A stretch of DNA of 20,004 nucleotides from STD1-80 sp043802745 (GCA_043802745.1 JAZDKU010000007.1:1-20004); one strand, 5' to 3'. Shown: positions 12,864 to 19,756, numbered from the stretch's first letter. Numbers and translations: made by a program. The notes: generated by a model from the sequence alone, not told the origin.

Positions 12864-13643
12864 TTATTTCTTAGCTTTGCATTTTTCCCATAAAGCCTGA
12901 AAGAATATCTCCATTGTTTTGGAGATATTTTCGTTTTCAATTAAAACGCCGACCGGCTCTTCATCGAGAGAAAATATCGCTACCTTATTTGCGTAAATAT
13001 AAAACTTGGCAGGCGCTTTAATTTCTGGAGGCAAAAAAACTATTTCTCTTTTTTCTTTTTTATCTACCTCTTTTTTGCTTATTGTCCATGGATTTTTACC
13101 CACCAAAGCCTTGCTAAAAACTCCTTTTTTGACTCTTTGCTCAATAATTCTGCCTACAAAATCTCTACCTATTGTTTCCATATCTGCTTCAAGATTTGGT
13201 CCATAATGATAAAAGCTGTTTCCTGGAGCAGTTGATTCAACGCTATCTTGGAGAACTGCTTTTATGCCCTCAGCTCCTTCGAAAAACTTTATCTTGGGAA
13301 AGTCTTTATTTTTGCTACTAAAAGAAGACTGGAGTTCGGGTAGAAATTTATTTAAATCTTTTTCTAAAATAGCGTCTTGAGCTTGCCTTTCCTTGATTAA
13401 AGATAGCAATCTTTCTGGTTTCTCAGCAGCAAATTGAAACTTTTTTTCATTGCCCGATTTAGAAACCAAGCCTTTTTTAATAAGCTGTTCTAGAATGACA
13501 TAGCAAGTACTTCGATTAAGCCCTGTTTTTTTGGCAATATGACCAGCAAAAGCTGTGCCTATTTCCAGGCAAGCTAAATAAACTTTTATTTCTTTTTCAT
13601 TAAGCCCGAATTTTTTTAATAATTTTTCAATAAGTTGTGGCAT
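12864..13643 (-). CDS. TrmB-family transcriptional regulator
   Basis: The product has an N-terminal winged helix-turn-helix: GLNEKEIKVYLACLEIGTAF, then AGHIAKKTGLNRSTCYVILE and QLIKKGLVSK (about 12-62). A coiled segment and a C-terminal sensor-like domain follow (KIKFFEGAEGIKAVLQD ... VPLG-type end reading EPVGVLIENENISKTMEIFF). TrmB-like proteins bind operators near their own promoter and sense sugars or other metabolites; no ligand can be named here. I place the start at the ATG 13643 (MPQLIEKLLKKFG, 259 aa). The two upstream ATGs at 13670 and 13667 fall inside or next to the -10 box TATGAT of a consensus promoter and would not be in the mRNA. The gene is convergent with ftsQ and divergent from the orphan gene at 13815, which it may regulate through shared TTGTTA half-sites. 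Confidence 0.85.
   Translation of the reverse strand: MPQLIEKLLKKFGLNEKEIKVYLACLEIGTAFAGHIAKKTGLNRSTCYVILEQLIKKGLVSKSGNEKKFQFAAEKPERLLSLIKERQAQDAILEKDLNKFLPELQSSFSSKNKDFPKIKFFEGAEGIKAVLQDSVESTAPGNSFYHYGPNLEADMETIGRDFVGRIIEQRVKKGVFSKALVGKNPWTISKKEVDKKEKREIVFLPPEIKAPAKFYIYANKVAIFSLDEEPVGVLIENENISKTMEIFFQALWEKCKAKK
12904..12936 (+). terminator. Terminator of the cell-wall operon, inside the convergent regulator gene
   Basis: AATATCTCC (12904-12912) pairs with GGAGATATT (12921-12929) around an 8-nt loop, followed by TTCGTTTT. There is almost no intergenic space after ftsQ, and this is the first terminator-like structure downstream. It lies antisense to the C-terminal codons of the TrmB-type gene (ISKTMEIFF). 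Confidence 0.6.
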
Positions 13644-13647
13644 AAGC

Positions 13648-13717
13648 TTGTTATTATTTATTAACATCATACACGTAACACCTCAATTTGTCAATAAATA
13701 ACAACATAATCTTGTTA
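13648..13717. promoter_or_regulatory. Candidate operator half-sites (TTGTTA/TAACAA) around the regulator promoter
   Basis: TAACAA-N7-TTGTTA forms an inverted pair at 13699-13717, just upstream of the regulator's -35. A further TTGTTA lies at 13648-13653, in its leader, and TAACAACATAA recurs at 13791-13801, just before the orphan gene's Shine-Dalgarno, repeating 13699-13709 exactly. The region also holds an imperfect inverted repeat (13648-13662 with 13693-13705) that flanks the promoter. Such AT-rich motifs can arise by chance. Confidence 0.4.
13666..13694 (-). promoter_or_regulatory. Consensus promoter of the TrmB-type gene
   Basis: On the minus strand, TTGACA (13694-13689) and TATGAT (13671-13666) are exactly 17 nt apart. 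Transcription should begin near 13659, leaving about 16 nt of leader before the ATG at 13643. This promoter decides the start codon, since the -10 overlaps the two upstream ATGs. Confidence 0.85.
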
Positions 13718-13800
13718 AAATGTATTGACTGAATATAGAATTATTGTAATCTGAAGTAGTATCTTTAGGCCTGATTGAACATTAAAATTTTAACAACATA

Positions 13801-13806
13801 AAGGAG
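13801..13806 (+). promoter_or_regulatory. Canonical Shine-Dalgarno of the orphan gene
   Basis: AAGGAG lies 8 nt before the ATG at 13815. No other gene in this window has such a site at proper spacing. The leader before it is long; a weak candidate promoter is TTGACT at 13725-13730 with only a poor -10 match near 13745-13752. Confidence 0.75.
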
Positions 13807-13814
13807 ATTAAAAA

Positions 13815-14792
13815 ATGGAAGAGTGGAAGACAGGAATGTACAAGCAACTTGAAGGTTACACTCCCGAGGAGGCTTTCAAGGCTTGTTTGTCTCTGGGATG
13901 GTTTTCATCCAATAAGGATAGCTTGGCATATGAAATAGCCGAGACCAATCATTTGGACCAAATAAAGTTGGCTAAAGAGTTTTGTGTTGATAATTTATAC
14001 AGAACTCCCCATCAGGTTGAGGCCGTAGCTAGAGACTACTCTCTTGACCTTCCGCCTTTAGTCAAAAAAGCATTTGGAGTTTTATGTAAGAATACAGAAG
14101 AAAGCGCAGAAAAGATTCTTATGTTGGACAGCATTTATCCACAAATCTTAAATAAAAAAACAAGAAAAAACAATGCGATACTTCATTTTGAAAAAGCATT
14201 GAATCGGCAAGATTACTACCATGCTTTCTGTATTTTGCAAGAATATAGTTTGGGTAATGAACATATAAAAAAGTGGATCGAGAAATACTTACAACAAGAA
14301 ATTCAAAAAAAAATCCGTAATTTCATCTGGAATTTAGAGCCAGCAATAGATGTTCAGAAAAAAAACGATTTCACAATAACTCTAAGGCCAAAATTCAGAA
14401 AATTTTTCTTAAGTTTAGAATATGACGAGGTTTGTAGGAAAATTTTGTCAAAAAATAAGAGAGGAATAATCAAAGTAACTTATTCCAATCCCGACCAAAG
14501 AGATACTTTTCTCCTGGAAGTTTATAACCTCCTAAAAGAGAAAGGTCCTCGTCTAGCACTTAGCTTTGCAATAAATCCCCTGATAGATAGCCCTTGGTTG
14601 ATACAAAAGGCGGAGGATAATTTTTTAGAGGAAATAATTTTCGATCTTTGTCCACTAACACAAATGCCATATTGCTGGACAAAGAGAAAATGTGACGATA
14701 GCCCAGGTTTTTACCTCCTTAAACCTCCTACGGAAAGATTGGGAGATTTATTGTCAGGACAATTATCAATGTTGTTAAAAAAAAGACTTTGA
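13815..14792 (+). CDS. Unrecognised 325-residue protein, monocistronic
   Basis: I do not recognise a family. The protein is soluble, with no signal peptide or membrane segment. Residues 1-180 look mostly helical, with repeated helix-turn patterns (YTPEEAFKACLSLGWF, NHLDQIKLAKEFCVDNLY, YYHAFCILQEYSLGNEHIKK). The second half has strands (DFTITLRPKFRKFFLSLEYD, RGIIKVTYSN, GPRLALSFAINPL) and a Cys-containing end (DLCPLTQMPYCWTKRKCDD) that could bind a metal, though the spacing fits no known finger. It is transcribed alone: divergent from the TrmB-type regulator and closed by a strong terminator at 14808-14836. It has the only strong Shine-Dalgarno in the window, which may mean horizontal origin or high expression. 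It could be the main target of the regulator (inference from position). The stop is TGA. Confidence 0.8.
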   Translation: MEEWKTGMYKQLEGYTPEEAFKACLSLGWFSSNKDSLAYEIAETNHLDQIKLAKEFCVDNLYRTPHQVEAVARDYSLDLPPLVKKAFGVLCKNTEESAEKILMLDSIYPQILNKKTRKNNAILHFEKALNRQDYYHAFCILQEYSLGNEHIKKWIEKYLQQEIQKKIRNFIWNLEPAIDVQKKNDFTITLRPKFRKFFLSLEYDEVCRKILSKNKRGIIKVTYSNPDQRDTFLLEVYNLLKEKGPRLALSFAINPLIDSPWLIQKAEDNFLEEIIFDLCPLTQMPYCWTKRKCDDSPGFYLLKPPTERLGDLLSGQLSMLLKKRL

Positions 14793-14807
14793 ATTTTTTA
14801 TACTAAA

Positions 14808-14836
14808 AAAGCCCGAACAAAAGATGTTCGGGCTTT
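14808..14836. terminator. Bidirectional terminator between convergent genes
   Basis: AAAGCCCGAACA (14808-14819) pairs perfectly with TGTTCGGGCTTT (14825-14836) around AAAGA. On the plus strand TTTTT follows shortly after ACG; on the minus strand the stem leads into TTTTTTAG. It should end both the orphan gene and the coiled-coil gene transcripts. Confidence 0.9.
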
Positions 14837-14858
14837 ACGTTTTTATAAAAAAAGTTGT

Positions 14859-15323
14859 TTATACTTTTTGTTCGAAATTTTTAACGCGGGTTTCGAGGAG
14901 GATGAATTCTTGTTTGGAGGGTTTTTGAGACAGCTCATTTTTAATAGCTTCCACATCTTCTTTAATAATAGTTATCTCAACCTTAACTTCTCCTATTGTT
15001 TCTTTTACCATATCCATATCGCCTTGCAGAACATTGATTTGCCGAGTATTCATTAAAACTCCTTCAGCAACCTGCTGAATTTCGTGCCTCAATGATTCGC
15101 CAACCACATCAAAATGCCGTTTTGTTTCAACAGATTTTTCATCTATATATTTCTGAGTTTCGATTAACTTTTCTTCAACATATTTCTGAGTTTCAACGGC
15201 CTTCTCATCAACATGTTTTGTTATCTCAGCCACTTTATCGTCAAAACGATTCTGGGTTTCGATTGCCTTGTCGTCAACATGCTGGATAACTTCACCTAAT
15301 AATTGTTTTATATCTTCGTCCAT
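14859..15323 (-). CDS. Hendecad-repeat coiled-coil protein
   Basis: The 154-residue protein (start MDEDIKQLLGEV) is almost entirely helical and highly charged, with no signal peptide or membrane segment. Residues 14-90 consist of seven consecutive 11-residue units: QHVDDKAIETQ, NRFDDKVAEIT, KHVDEKAVETQ, KYVEEKLIETQ, KYIDEKSVETK, RHFDVVGESLR and HEIQQVAEGVL. The first five are close copies. A second coiled region (about 95-154) contains VEITIIKEDVEAIKNEL and ends VKNFEQKV. An 11-residue period favours straight or slightly right-handed coiled coils, not the usual heptad. The function is unknown: a spacer, scaffold or oligomerisation rod. I reject the upstream TTG start at 15359, since it is the -35 box of the gene's own promoter; from 15323 the mRNA would be leaderless. 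It lies downstream of the CorA-like gene, which ends 48 nt upstream. Confidence 0.75.
   Translation of the reverse strand: MDEDIKQLLGEVIQHVDDKAIETQNRFDDKVAEITKHVDEKAVETQKYVEEKLIETQKYIDEKSVETKRHFDVVGESLRHEIQQVAEGVLMNTRQINVLQGDMDMVKETIGEVKVEITIIKEDVEAIKNELSQKPSKQEFILLETRVKNFEQKV
15054..15284 (-). repeat. Seven 33-bp coding repeats (hendecads)
   Basis: The DNA encodes seven 11-residue units in tandem, the first five clearly similar (core 'HVDEKAVETQ'). DNA copies have diverged (for example TTTCTGAGTTTC occurs in adjacent units on the plus strand), so the expansion is not very recent or the units are under selection. Confidence 0.75.
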
Positions 15324-15331
15324 ATATTTAT

Positions 15332-15359
15332 ATTTTAGACTTGCAAAAAATTTTGTCAA
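15332..15359 (-). promoter_or_regulatory. Promoter of the coiled-coil gene
   Basis: On the minus strand, TTGACA (15359-15354) and TAAAAT (15337-15332) are 16 nt apart. The ATG at 15323 lies 8 nt after the -10, so the transcript should begin at or 1-2 nt before the start codon. Confidence 0.8.
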
Positions 15360-15371
15360 ATGGGGATAATT

Positions 15372-16283
15372 TTAAAGCCATTTTTTGCGTTTGAAGATGA
15401 GGAGGATTAAGAAAAAGCCGGCTATCATTAGGCTATAAACTTTCCAGAAGTCGCTGGGGTTGCCTGTTACGCGCAGAAACTGACCAGTCATGCTGAAAAT
15501 ATCCGAGAAAAAAGCAAAAGGGTAAAGCAAGATAGAAAAAATAGTTAAAGCTTTAATAACTTCCCCAGTTTTATTATCAATAAGCGATTGGTTAGTAGAT
15601 TCTAAAGATAGCAAGCTTTTTTCATTGGTTTCTATTAAGCTTTTTACTTGGCTATAAGTATTGTTAAGATTGTGAAAATAGGGGAGTAGTTTTTTTGGAA
15701 AAAATTTTTCGCCTTCTTGGGCCAAATTTTCCAAAACAATTTTTTGGGGTTCTAAAATTCGTTCAAATCCAATAATATCTCTTTTTATGTCAGCGATTTT
15801 AGTGATCGCTTTTTTGTTTTCTTTTTTAAAGATTATTCTTTCAATTTCATCAATGTTTTGTTTGATATGGCTGATTTTTGGAAAACAAGCTTGCAAAATT
15901 TCATTAATAATACGGTACAAAAGTTCGCCCGCGCCCTCATCGCTGAATTGCTCCATTTTTTCTGAATATAAATTGCAATCATGAAACAAAGCGCTCAAAG
16001 GCACGATATCTCGATAATGGTTGGTAATTAAAAAGTTCTTGCCAACTATCATATCTAGTTCAAAAGGAATAGTGCTGGATGTTTCTTTGTCAAAAAAAGG
16101 ATAAAATATTACTAAAAACAAATAGTCCCCATAGTTTTCAATTTTAGGGTAATCTATCTGGGGCATTATTTCTTTTAAGACTAAAGGATGCAAATCAAAA
16201 TTTGTTTTTAAGTGCTCCATATCCGAGCCAGTAGGACCCTTAATATCAATCCAAGTTAATTTTGTTGACTTAATAATTTGCAT
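15372..16283 (-). CDS. CorA-family divalent-cation transporter-like protein with altered GMN motif
   Basis: CorA proteins are pentameric Mg2+/Co2+ channels. The 303-residue protein has the usual layout. An N-terminal cytoplasmic domain (TWIDIKGPTGSDMEHLKTNF, HPLVLKEIMP, PKIENYGDYLFLVIF, DMIVGKNFLITNHY) is followed by long helices (about 120-240) and two C-terminal membrane segments (EVIKALTIFSILLYPFAFF and VYSLMIAGFFLILLIF), ending KRKKWL. At the end of the first membrane segment, where CorA has the selectivity signature (Y)GMN, this protein reads FSMTGQ. The Gly and Asn are lost, so ion selectivity or even transport may differ. It is divergent from grpE. On the minus strand TATAAT (16294-16289) stands 5 nt before the ATG, so the mRNA is probably leaderless. 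Confidence 0.85.
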   Translation of the reverse strand: MQIIKSTKLTWIDIKGPTGSDMEHLKTNFDLHPLVLKEIMPQIDYPKIENYGDYLFLVIFYPFFDKETSSTIPFELDMIVGKNFLITNHYRDIVPLSALFHDCNLYSEKMEQFSDEGAGELLYRIINEILQACFPKISHIKQNIDEIERIIFKKENKKAITKIADIKRDIIGFERILEPQKIVLENLAQEGEKFFPKKLLPYFHNLNNTYSQVKSLIETNEKSLLSLESTNQSLIDNKTGEVIKALTIFSILLYPFAFFSDIFSMTGQFLRVTGNPSDFWKVYSLMIAGFFLILLIFKRKKWL

Positions 16284-16288
16284 TGTTT

Positions 16289-16294
16289 ATTATA
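16289..16294 (-). promoter_or_regulatory. -10 element of the CorA-like gene
   Basis: A perfect TATAAT on the minus strand lies 5 nt before the ATG at 16283. No good -35 is visible at 16-18 nt. The promoter region is back to back with that of grpE. Confidence 0.6.
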
Positions 16295-16315
16295 GCAAAT
16301 GCTGAGTAATTACAG

Positions 16316-16344
16316 TTGTGGATAACGCAAAAATAAGGTATAAT
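16316..16344 (+). promoter_or_regulatory. Consensus promoter of the grpE-dnaK-dnaJ operon
   Basis: TTGTGG (16316-16321) and TATAAT (16339-16344) are 17 nt apart, with the ATG 7 nt after the -10. The transcript should start at the start codon. No CIRCE inverted repeat is seen, so HrcA-type heat control is not evident here. Confidence 0.85.
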
Positions 16345-16351
16345 AATTTTT

Positions 16352-16807
16352 ATGGAAGAGCAAAACAACAACGAGTGTGAGAAATTAAAGAATGAATATT
16401 TGGCTGGCTGGCAAAGAGCTAAGGCGGATTTTTTGAATTACAAAAAAGAAGAAGCTACAAGGATTAGCGAGTTAATGGATTATTTTAGGGCAGGGCAAAT
16501 TTTGGAAATTTTAAAAGTTGTTGATAACTGGGATAGGGCCATGAAGCATACACCCGAAGAGATAAAAGATTCTGATTGGCTAGCGGGCATGGAAATGATA
16601 GAAGGCCAGTTGAAAAATTTTTTAAAGTCAGAGGGCGTGCAAGAAATACAAACAAATGGAGAAAAATTTAACCCAGAATTTCACGAAGCCATTGAAGAGG
16701 AAGGAAACTCTTCTTTGGAAAGCGGAGCAATTCTAGAGGTTTTAGAAAAAGGTTATACTTTAAATAATAAATTAATTAGACCTGCAAAGGTTAAAATAAT
16801 AAAATAA
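16352..16807 (+). CDS. grpE: Nucleotide exchange factor GrpE
   Basis: GrpE releases ADP from DnaK. The 151-residue protein is shorter than E. coli GrpE (197) because the disordered N-terminus is reduced. It keeps the long dimerisation helix (CEKLKNEYLAGWQRAKADFL, NYKKEEATRISELMDYF), the four-helix region with VVDNWDRAMKH, GMEMIEGQLKNFLKSEGVQE, and the beta domain with FNPEFHEAIEEEG, VLEKGYTLNNKLIRPAKVKI. Those last two are signature GrpE segments. It is the first gene of the operon; the ATG appears to be at the 5' end of the mRNA, and dnaK begins 4 nt after its stop. Confidence 0.94.
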   Translation: MEEQNNNECEKLKNEYLAGWQRAKADFLNYKKEEATRISELMDYFRAGQILEILKVVDNWDRAMKHTPEEIKDSDWLAGMEMIEGQLKNFLKSEGVQEIQTNGEKFNPEFHEAIEEEGNSSLESGAILEVLEKGYTLNNKLIRPAKVKIIK

Positions 16808-16811
16808 ATAT

Positions 16812-18668
16812 ATGAGCAAAATATTAGGCATCGATCTTGGCACCACAAATTCTGCCATGGCCATTGTTGAGGCTGGGGAAGCAAAAATAATTGAAAACAA
16901 GGAGGGGGCTAGAACCACGCCTTCGGTTGTGTCTGTGGCAAAGTCGGGGGAGAGATTGGTTGGCATTATTGCCAAAAGGCAAGCCATAACCAACCCACAA
17001 AACACAATCTTTTCCGTGAAAAGGCTTATTGGTCGGAATTTTAATGATGAAGAGGTGCAAAAGGACAAAGCACTCTTGCCTTATGAAATTAGGAGCAAAC
17101 AGGACGGAGGCATTGAAGTTAAGATAGGGGATAAATGGTATACCCCTCAAGAAATCTCAGCTATGATTTTAGCTAAGCTAAAACAGGACGCTGAAGATAA
17201 AACTGGCGAAAAAATAACTGACGCCATTATTACTTGCCCAGCCTATTTTGATGACTCCCAAAGAAAGGCCACAAAAGTAGCGGGGGAAATCGCTGGCTTA
17301 AATGTTTTGCGAGTTATCAATGAGCCAACAGCTGCGGCTTTGGCCTATGGCTTGAATAAGAAAAAAGATGAAAAAATTGTGGTTTATGATTTTGGCGGAG
17401 GCACTTTTGACATTTCTGTTTTAGAGGTCAACGAAGACACTGTGGAAGTTAAGGGCACAGGCGGGGATACCCATTTGGGTGGAGATGATTTTGACCAAAA
17501 AATAATGCAATGGGTTGTAGCTGAATTTAAAAAAGAACAAGGCGTTGATTTATCAACAGACACCCTGGCTCTGCAAAGAATAAAAGAAGCGTCTGAAAAA
17601 GCAAAAATCGAGCTTTCTTCTAGCATGGAAACAGAGATTAATTTGCCGTTTATCACATCAAGCGACACTGGACCCAAGCATTTACTAGAAAAAATAACTC
17701 GAGCGCAATTGGAAAATATGGTAGGGGACTATATTGAAAAATCCATTGAGCTTGTTAGGAAAACTTTAAAAGAAGTGGGGCTTGAGTCAAAAGATATTGA
17801 AGAAGTTGTTTTAGTGGGCGGACAAACAAGAATGCCAAAAATCCAAGAAGAAATAAAAAAGCTTTTTGGTAAAGACCCAAGCAAAGAAATCAACCCCGAT
17901 GAAGTGGTGGCTATTGGCGCAGCTATTCAGGGGGGAGTTTTGCGAGGAGATGTAAAAGATGTTTTACTTTTGGATGTTACCCCACTAAGCTTGGGCATTG
18001 AAACTTTGGGAGGAGTGAGCACGGTTTTAATTAGCAAAAATACAACTGTGCCCACTAGCAAATCCCAAGTTTTCTCCACAGCCGCTGATAACCAACCGTC
18101 AGTTGAAATTCATATTTTACAAGGCGAGAGGCCCATGGCCAATGACAACAAAACCTTAGGCCGGTTTATCTTAGATGGTATTCCAACTGCGCCAAGAGGC
18201 GTACCTCAAGTTGAAGTATCTTTTGATATCGATGCCAACGGAATTTTGAATGTTTCAGCCAAAGATAAGGCCACAGGCAAGACCCAATCAATTAAAATTG
18301 AAGGAACATCTGGCCTTTCCAAAGAAGAAATAGAAAAGATGAAAAAAGACGCCCAATCTCATAGTCAAGAAGATACTAAAAGAAAAGACTTAATTGAGGC
18401 AAAAAATATTGCTGAAAATTTAATTTATACGGCTGAAAAAACCCTAAAAGAAGCAGGAGAGAAAGTTTCAGGGGAAGCAAGAAAAGATATGGAAAACAAA
18501 ATTGATGATTTGAAAAAAGCTAAAGATGGTGATAATATAGAAGATATTAAGAAAAAAACTGAAGAGTTGTCGCAGTTAGCCCAAAAAATTGGAGCTGAAA
18601 TGTATAAGCAAGAACAAAAGCCTGAAGACAAAAAAGAACCCGAGGAAGGCGAGGTTAAAGAAAGCTAA
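16812..18668 (+). CDS. dnaK: Chaperone DnaK (Hsp70)
   Basis: DnaK binds unfolded polypeptides in an ATP-driven cycle with DnaJ and GrpE. The 618-residue protein is complete. The ATPase domain has ILGIDLGTTNSAMAIVE (4-20), ITCPAYFDDSQRKAT, INEPTAAALAYGL, VYDFGGGTFDISVLE and VLVGGQTRMPKIQ. The linker DVLLLDVTPLSLGIETLGG leads to the substrate domain (SQVFSTAADNQPSVEIHILQ, FDIDANGILNVSAKDKATGK). A helical lid and an acidic/Lys-rich tail (EQKPEDKKEPEEGEVKES) finish it. It lies between grpE (4 nt) and dnaJ (5 nt), and neither dnaK nor dnaJ has a Shine-Dalgarno. Nothing is missing relative to the family. Confidence 0.98.
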   Translation: MSKILGIDLGTTNSAMAIVEAGEAKIIENKEGARTTPSVVSVAKSGERLVGIIAKRQAITNPQNTIFSVKRLIGRNFNDEEVQKDKALLPYEIRSKQDGGIEVKIGDKWYTPQEISAMILAKLKQDAEDKTGEKITDAIITCPAYFDDSQRKATKVAGEIAGLNVLRVINEPTAAALAYGLNKKKDEKIVVYDFGGGTFDISVLEVNEDTVEVKGTGGDTHLGGDDFDQKIMQWVVAEFKKEQGVDLSTDTLALQRIKEASEKAKIELSSSMETEINLPFITSSDTGPKHLLEKITRAQLENMVGDYIEKSIELVRKTLKEVGLESKDIEEVVLVGGQTRMPKIQEEIKKLFGKDPSKEINPDEVVAIGAAIQGGVLRGDVKDVLLLDVTPLSLGIETLGGVSTVLISKNTTVPTSKSQVFSTAADNQPSVEIHILQGERPMANDNKTLGRFILDGIPTAPRGVPQVEVSFDIDANGILNVSAKDKATGKTQSIKIEGTSGLSKEEIEKMKKDAQSHSQEDTKRKDLIEAKNIAENLIYTAEKTLKEAGEKVSGEARKDMENKIDDLKKAKDGDNIEDIKKKTEELSQLAQKIGAEMYKQEQKPEDKKEPEEGEVKES

Positions 18669-18673
18669 AAGTT

Positions 18674-19753
18674 ATGGATTACTACTCTGTCCTTGGGGTG
18701 GCCAAAAACGCCACCCCTGAAGATATTAAAAAAGCATATCGCAAATTGGCCCATCAATATCATCCTGATAAAGGCGGGGACAGCGAAAAATTCAAACAGG
18801 TAAGCGAAGCTTATCAAGTTTTGTCTAATCAAGAAAAAAGAGCTCAGTATGATAAATACGGTCGGGTTTTTGATGGCAACTCTTCGGCAGGCTCAGGGCA
18901 AGCAGGTTTTGGTGGACAGGGCTTTGATTTTAATGGATTTGATATTAATGATTTTAATTTAGGCGATATTTTCGGAGATGTTTTTGGTTTTGGCGGAGGC
19001 AGAGGTAAGGCTAGGGCAAAAAATAAGGGCGATGATATTGAAATCGAAATTAAGCTAGATTTAAAAGATGTTTTAACTGGCTTGAAAAAAACTATATACT
19101 TGGGTAAAATGGCAAATTGCCAAAGATGCAATGGGTCGGGCGGAGAGCCAAACACAAAAGTAAAAGAATGCTTTACCTGCCGTGGGGAGGGGGAGGTGCA
19201 AGAATTGCGAAAAACAATGTTTGGCCAAGTGGCGCGGTTTGTGGTTTGCCCTGAATGCAAGGGCCAAGGCAAAATTCCTGAAAAACCTTGCAATGTTTGT
19301 TCTGGAGAGGGTCGCATAAAAGAAGACCAAAAAATTGACTTAAATATCCCAGCAGGCGTTGATTCTGGCCAGGTTTTAAAGCTTGAAGGCGCAGGGGACG
19401 CTGGCATCAGAGGAGGAAAGCCAGGAGACTTGTATATAAAAGTTCTAGTAAAAAACCATCCTATTTTTCAGAGAAATGGAGATGATTTAGTGGCGGAAAG
19501 AGAGATTTCTTTTTCCCAAGCTGCTTTAGGGGGAGAAGTGGAAATAAAAACTTTAGACGGAAATAATCTTTCTTTAAAAGTGCCCGGTGGCTTGCAAACA
19601 GGAAAAGTTTTTAAAATTTCTGGCAAGGGCATAACCCATTTTGGTAGCTGGGGCAAGGGAAATTTGTATATAAAATTAGTGGTCAAAACACCAGAAAAGT
19701 TAAGCAAAAAACAAAAAGATTTATTGGAACAGTTAAAAAAAGAAGGAGCTTAG
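18674..19753 (+). CDS. dnaJ: Chaperone DnaJ (Hsp40)
   Basis: DnaJ delivers substrates to DnaK and stimulates its ATPase. The 359-residue protein has the J domain with HPD at 30-32 and a Gly/Phe-rich region (about 68-110). Four zinc-binding CxxCxGxG repeats follow, with Cys at 149/152, 166/169, 192/195 and 206/209. The C-terminal substrate domains contain LNIPAGVDSGQVLKLEGAGD and VPGGLQTGKVFKISGKG. Residues 70-77 (SSAGSGQA) are encoded by the 22-bp repeat also found in femAB; they fall in the flexible Gly/Phe linker, where an insertion should be tolerated. It is the last protein gene of the operon; its stop is only 3 nt before tRNA-Lys, so both are probably in one transcript. Confidence 0.97.
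   Translation: MDYYSVLGVAKNATPEDIKKAYRKLAHQYHPDKGGDSEKFKQVSEAYQVLSNQEKRAQYDKYGRVFDGNSSAGSGQAGFGGQGFDFNGFDINDFNLGDIFGDVFGFGGGRGKARAKNKGDDIEIEIKLDLKDVLTGLKKTIYLGKMANCQRCNGSGGEPNTKVKECFTCRGEGEVQELRKTMFGQVARFVVCPECKGQGKIPEKPCNVCSGEGRIKEDQKIDLNIPAGVDSGQVLKLEGAGDAGIRGGKPGDLYIKVLVKNHPIFQRNGDDLVAEREISFSQAALGGEVEIKTLDGNNLSLKVPGGLQTGKVFKISGKGITHFGSWGKGNLYIKLVVKTPEKLSKKQKDLLEQLKKEGA
18883..18904. repeat. 22-bp dispersed repeat inside dnaJ (copy 2)
   Basis: This is the second copy of the repeat at 5532-5553, with one A/G difference, read in the same frame as SAGSGQA. Confidence 0.75.
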
Positions 19754-19756
19754 TTC

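Noticed and set aside
15054..15284. CRISPR-like tandem repeats
   Set aside because: The 33-bp periodicity has no spacers and is explained by 11-residue protein repeats in an open frame. No other candidate array was seen.
15324..15359. Longer start (TTG at 15359) for the coiled-coil gene
   Set aside because: TTGACA at 15359-15354 is the -35 of a good promoter whose -10 lies at 15337-15332; the codons would be promoter DNA, so ATG 15323 is used.
16284..16351. CIRCE (HrcA operator) upstream of grpE
   Set aside because: The region contains GCAAATGCTGAGTAA-like sequence but not the TTAGCACTC-N9-GAGTGCTAA inverted repeat, so no HrcA site is claimed.
18844..19407. 187-codon open frame on the minus strand inside dnaJ
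   Set aside because: It lies antisense to a fully conserved dnaJ, is rich in Pro and Ser from antisense codons and has no recognisable domain, promoter or start signal.
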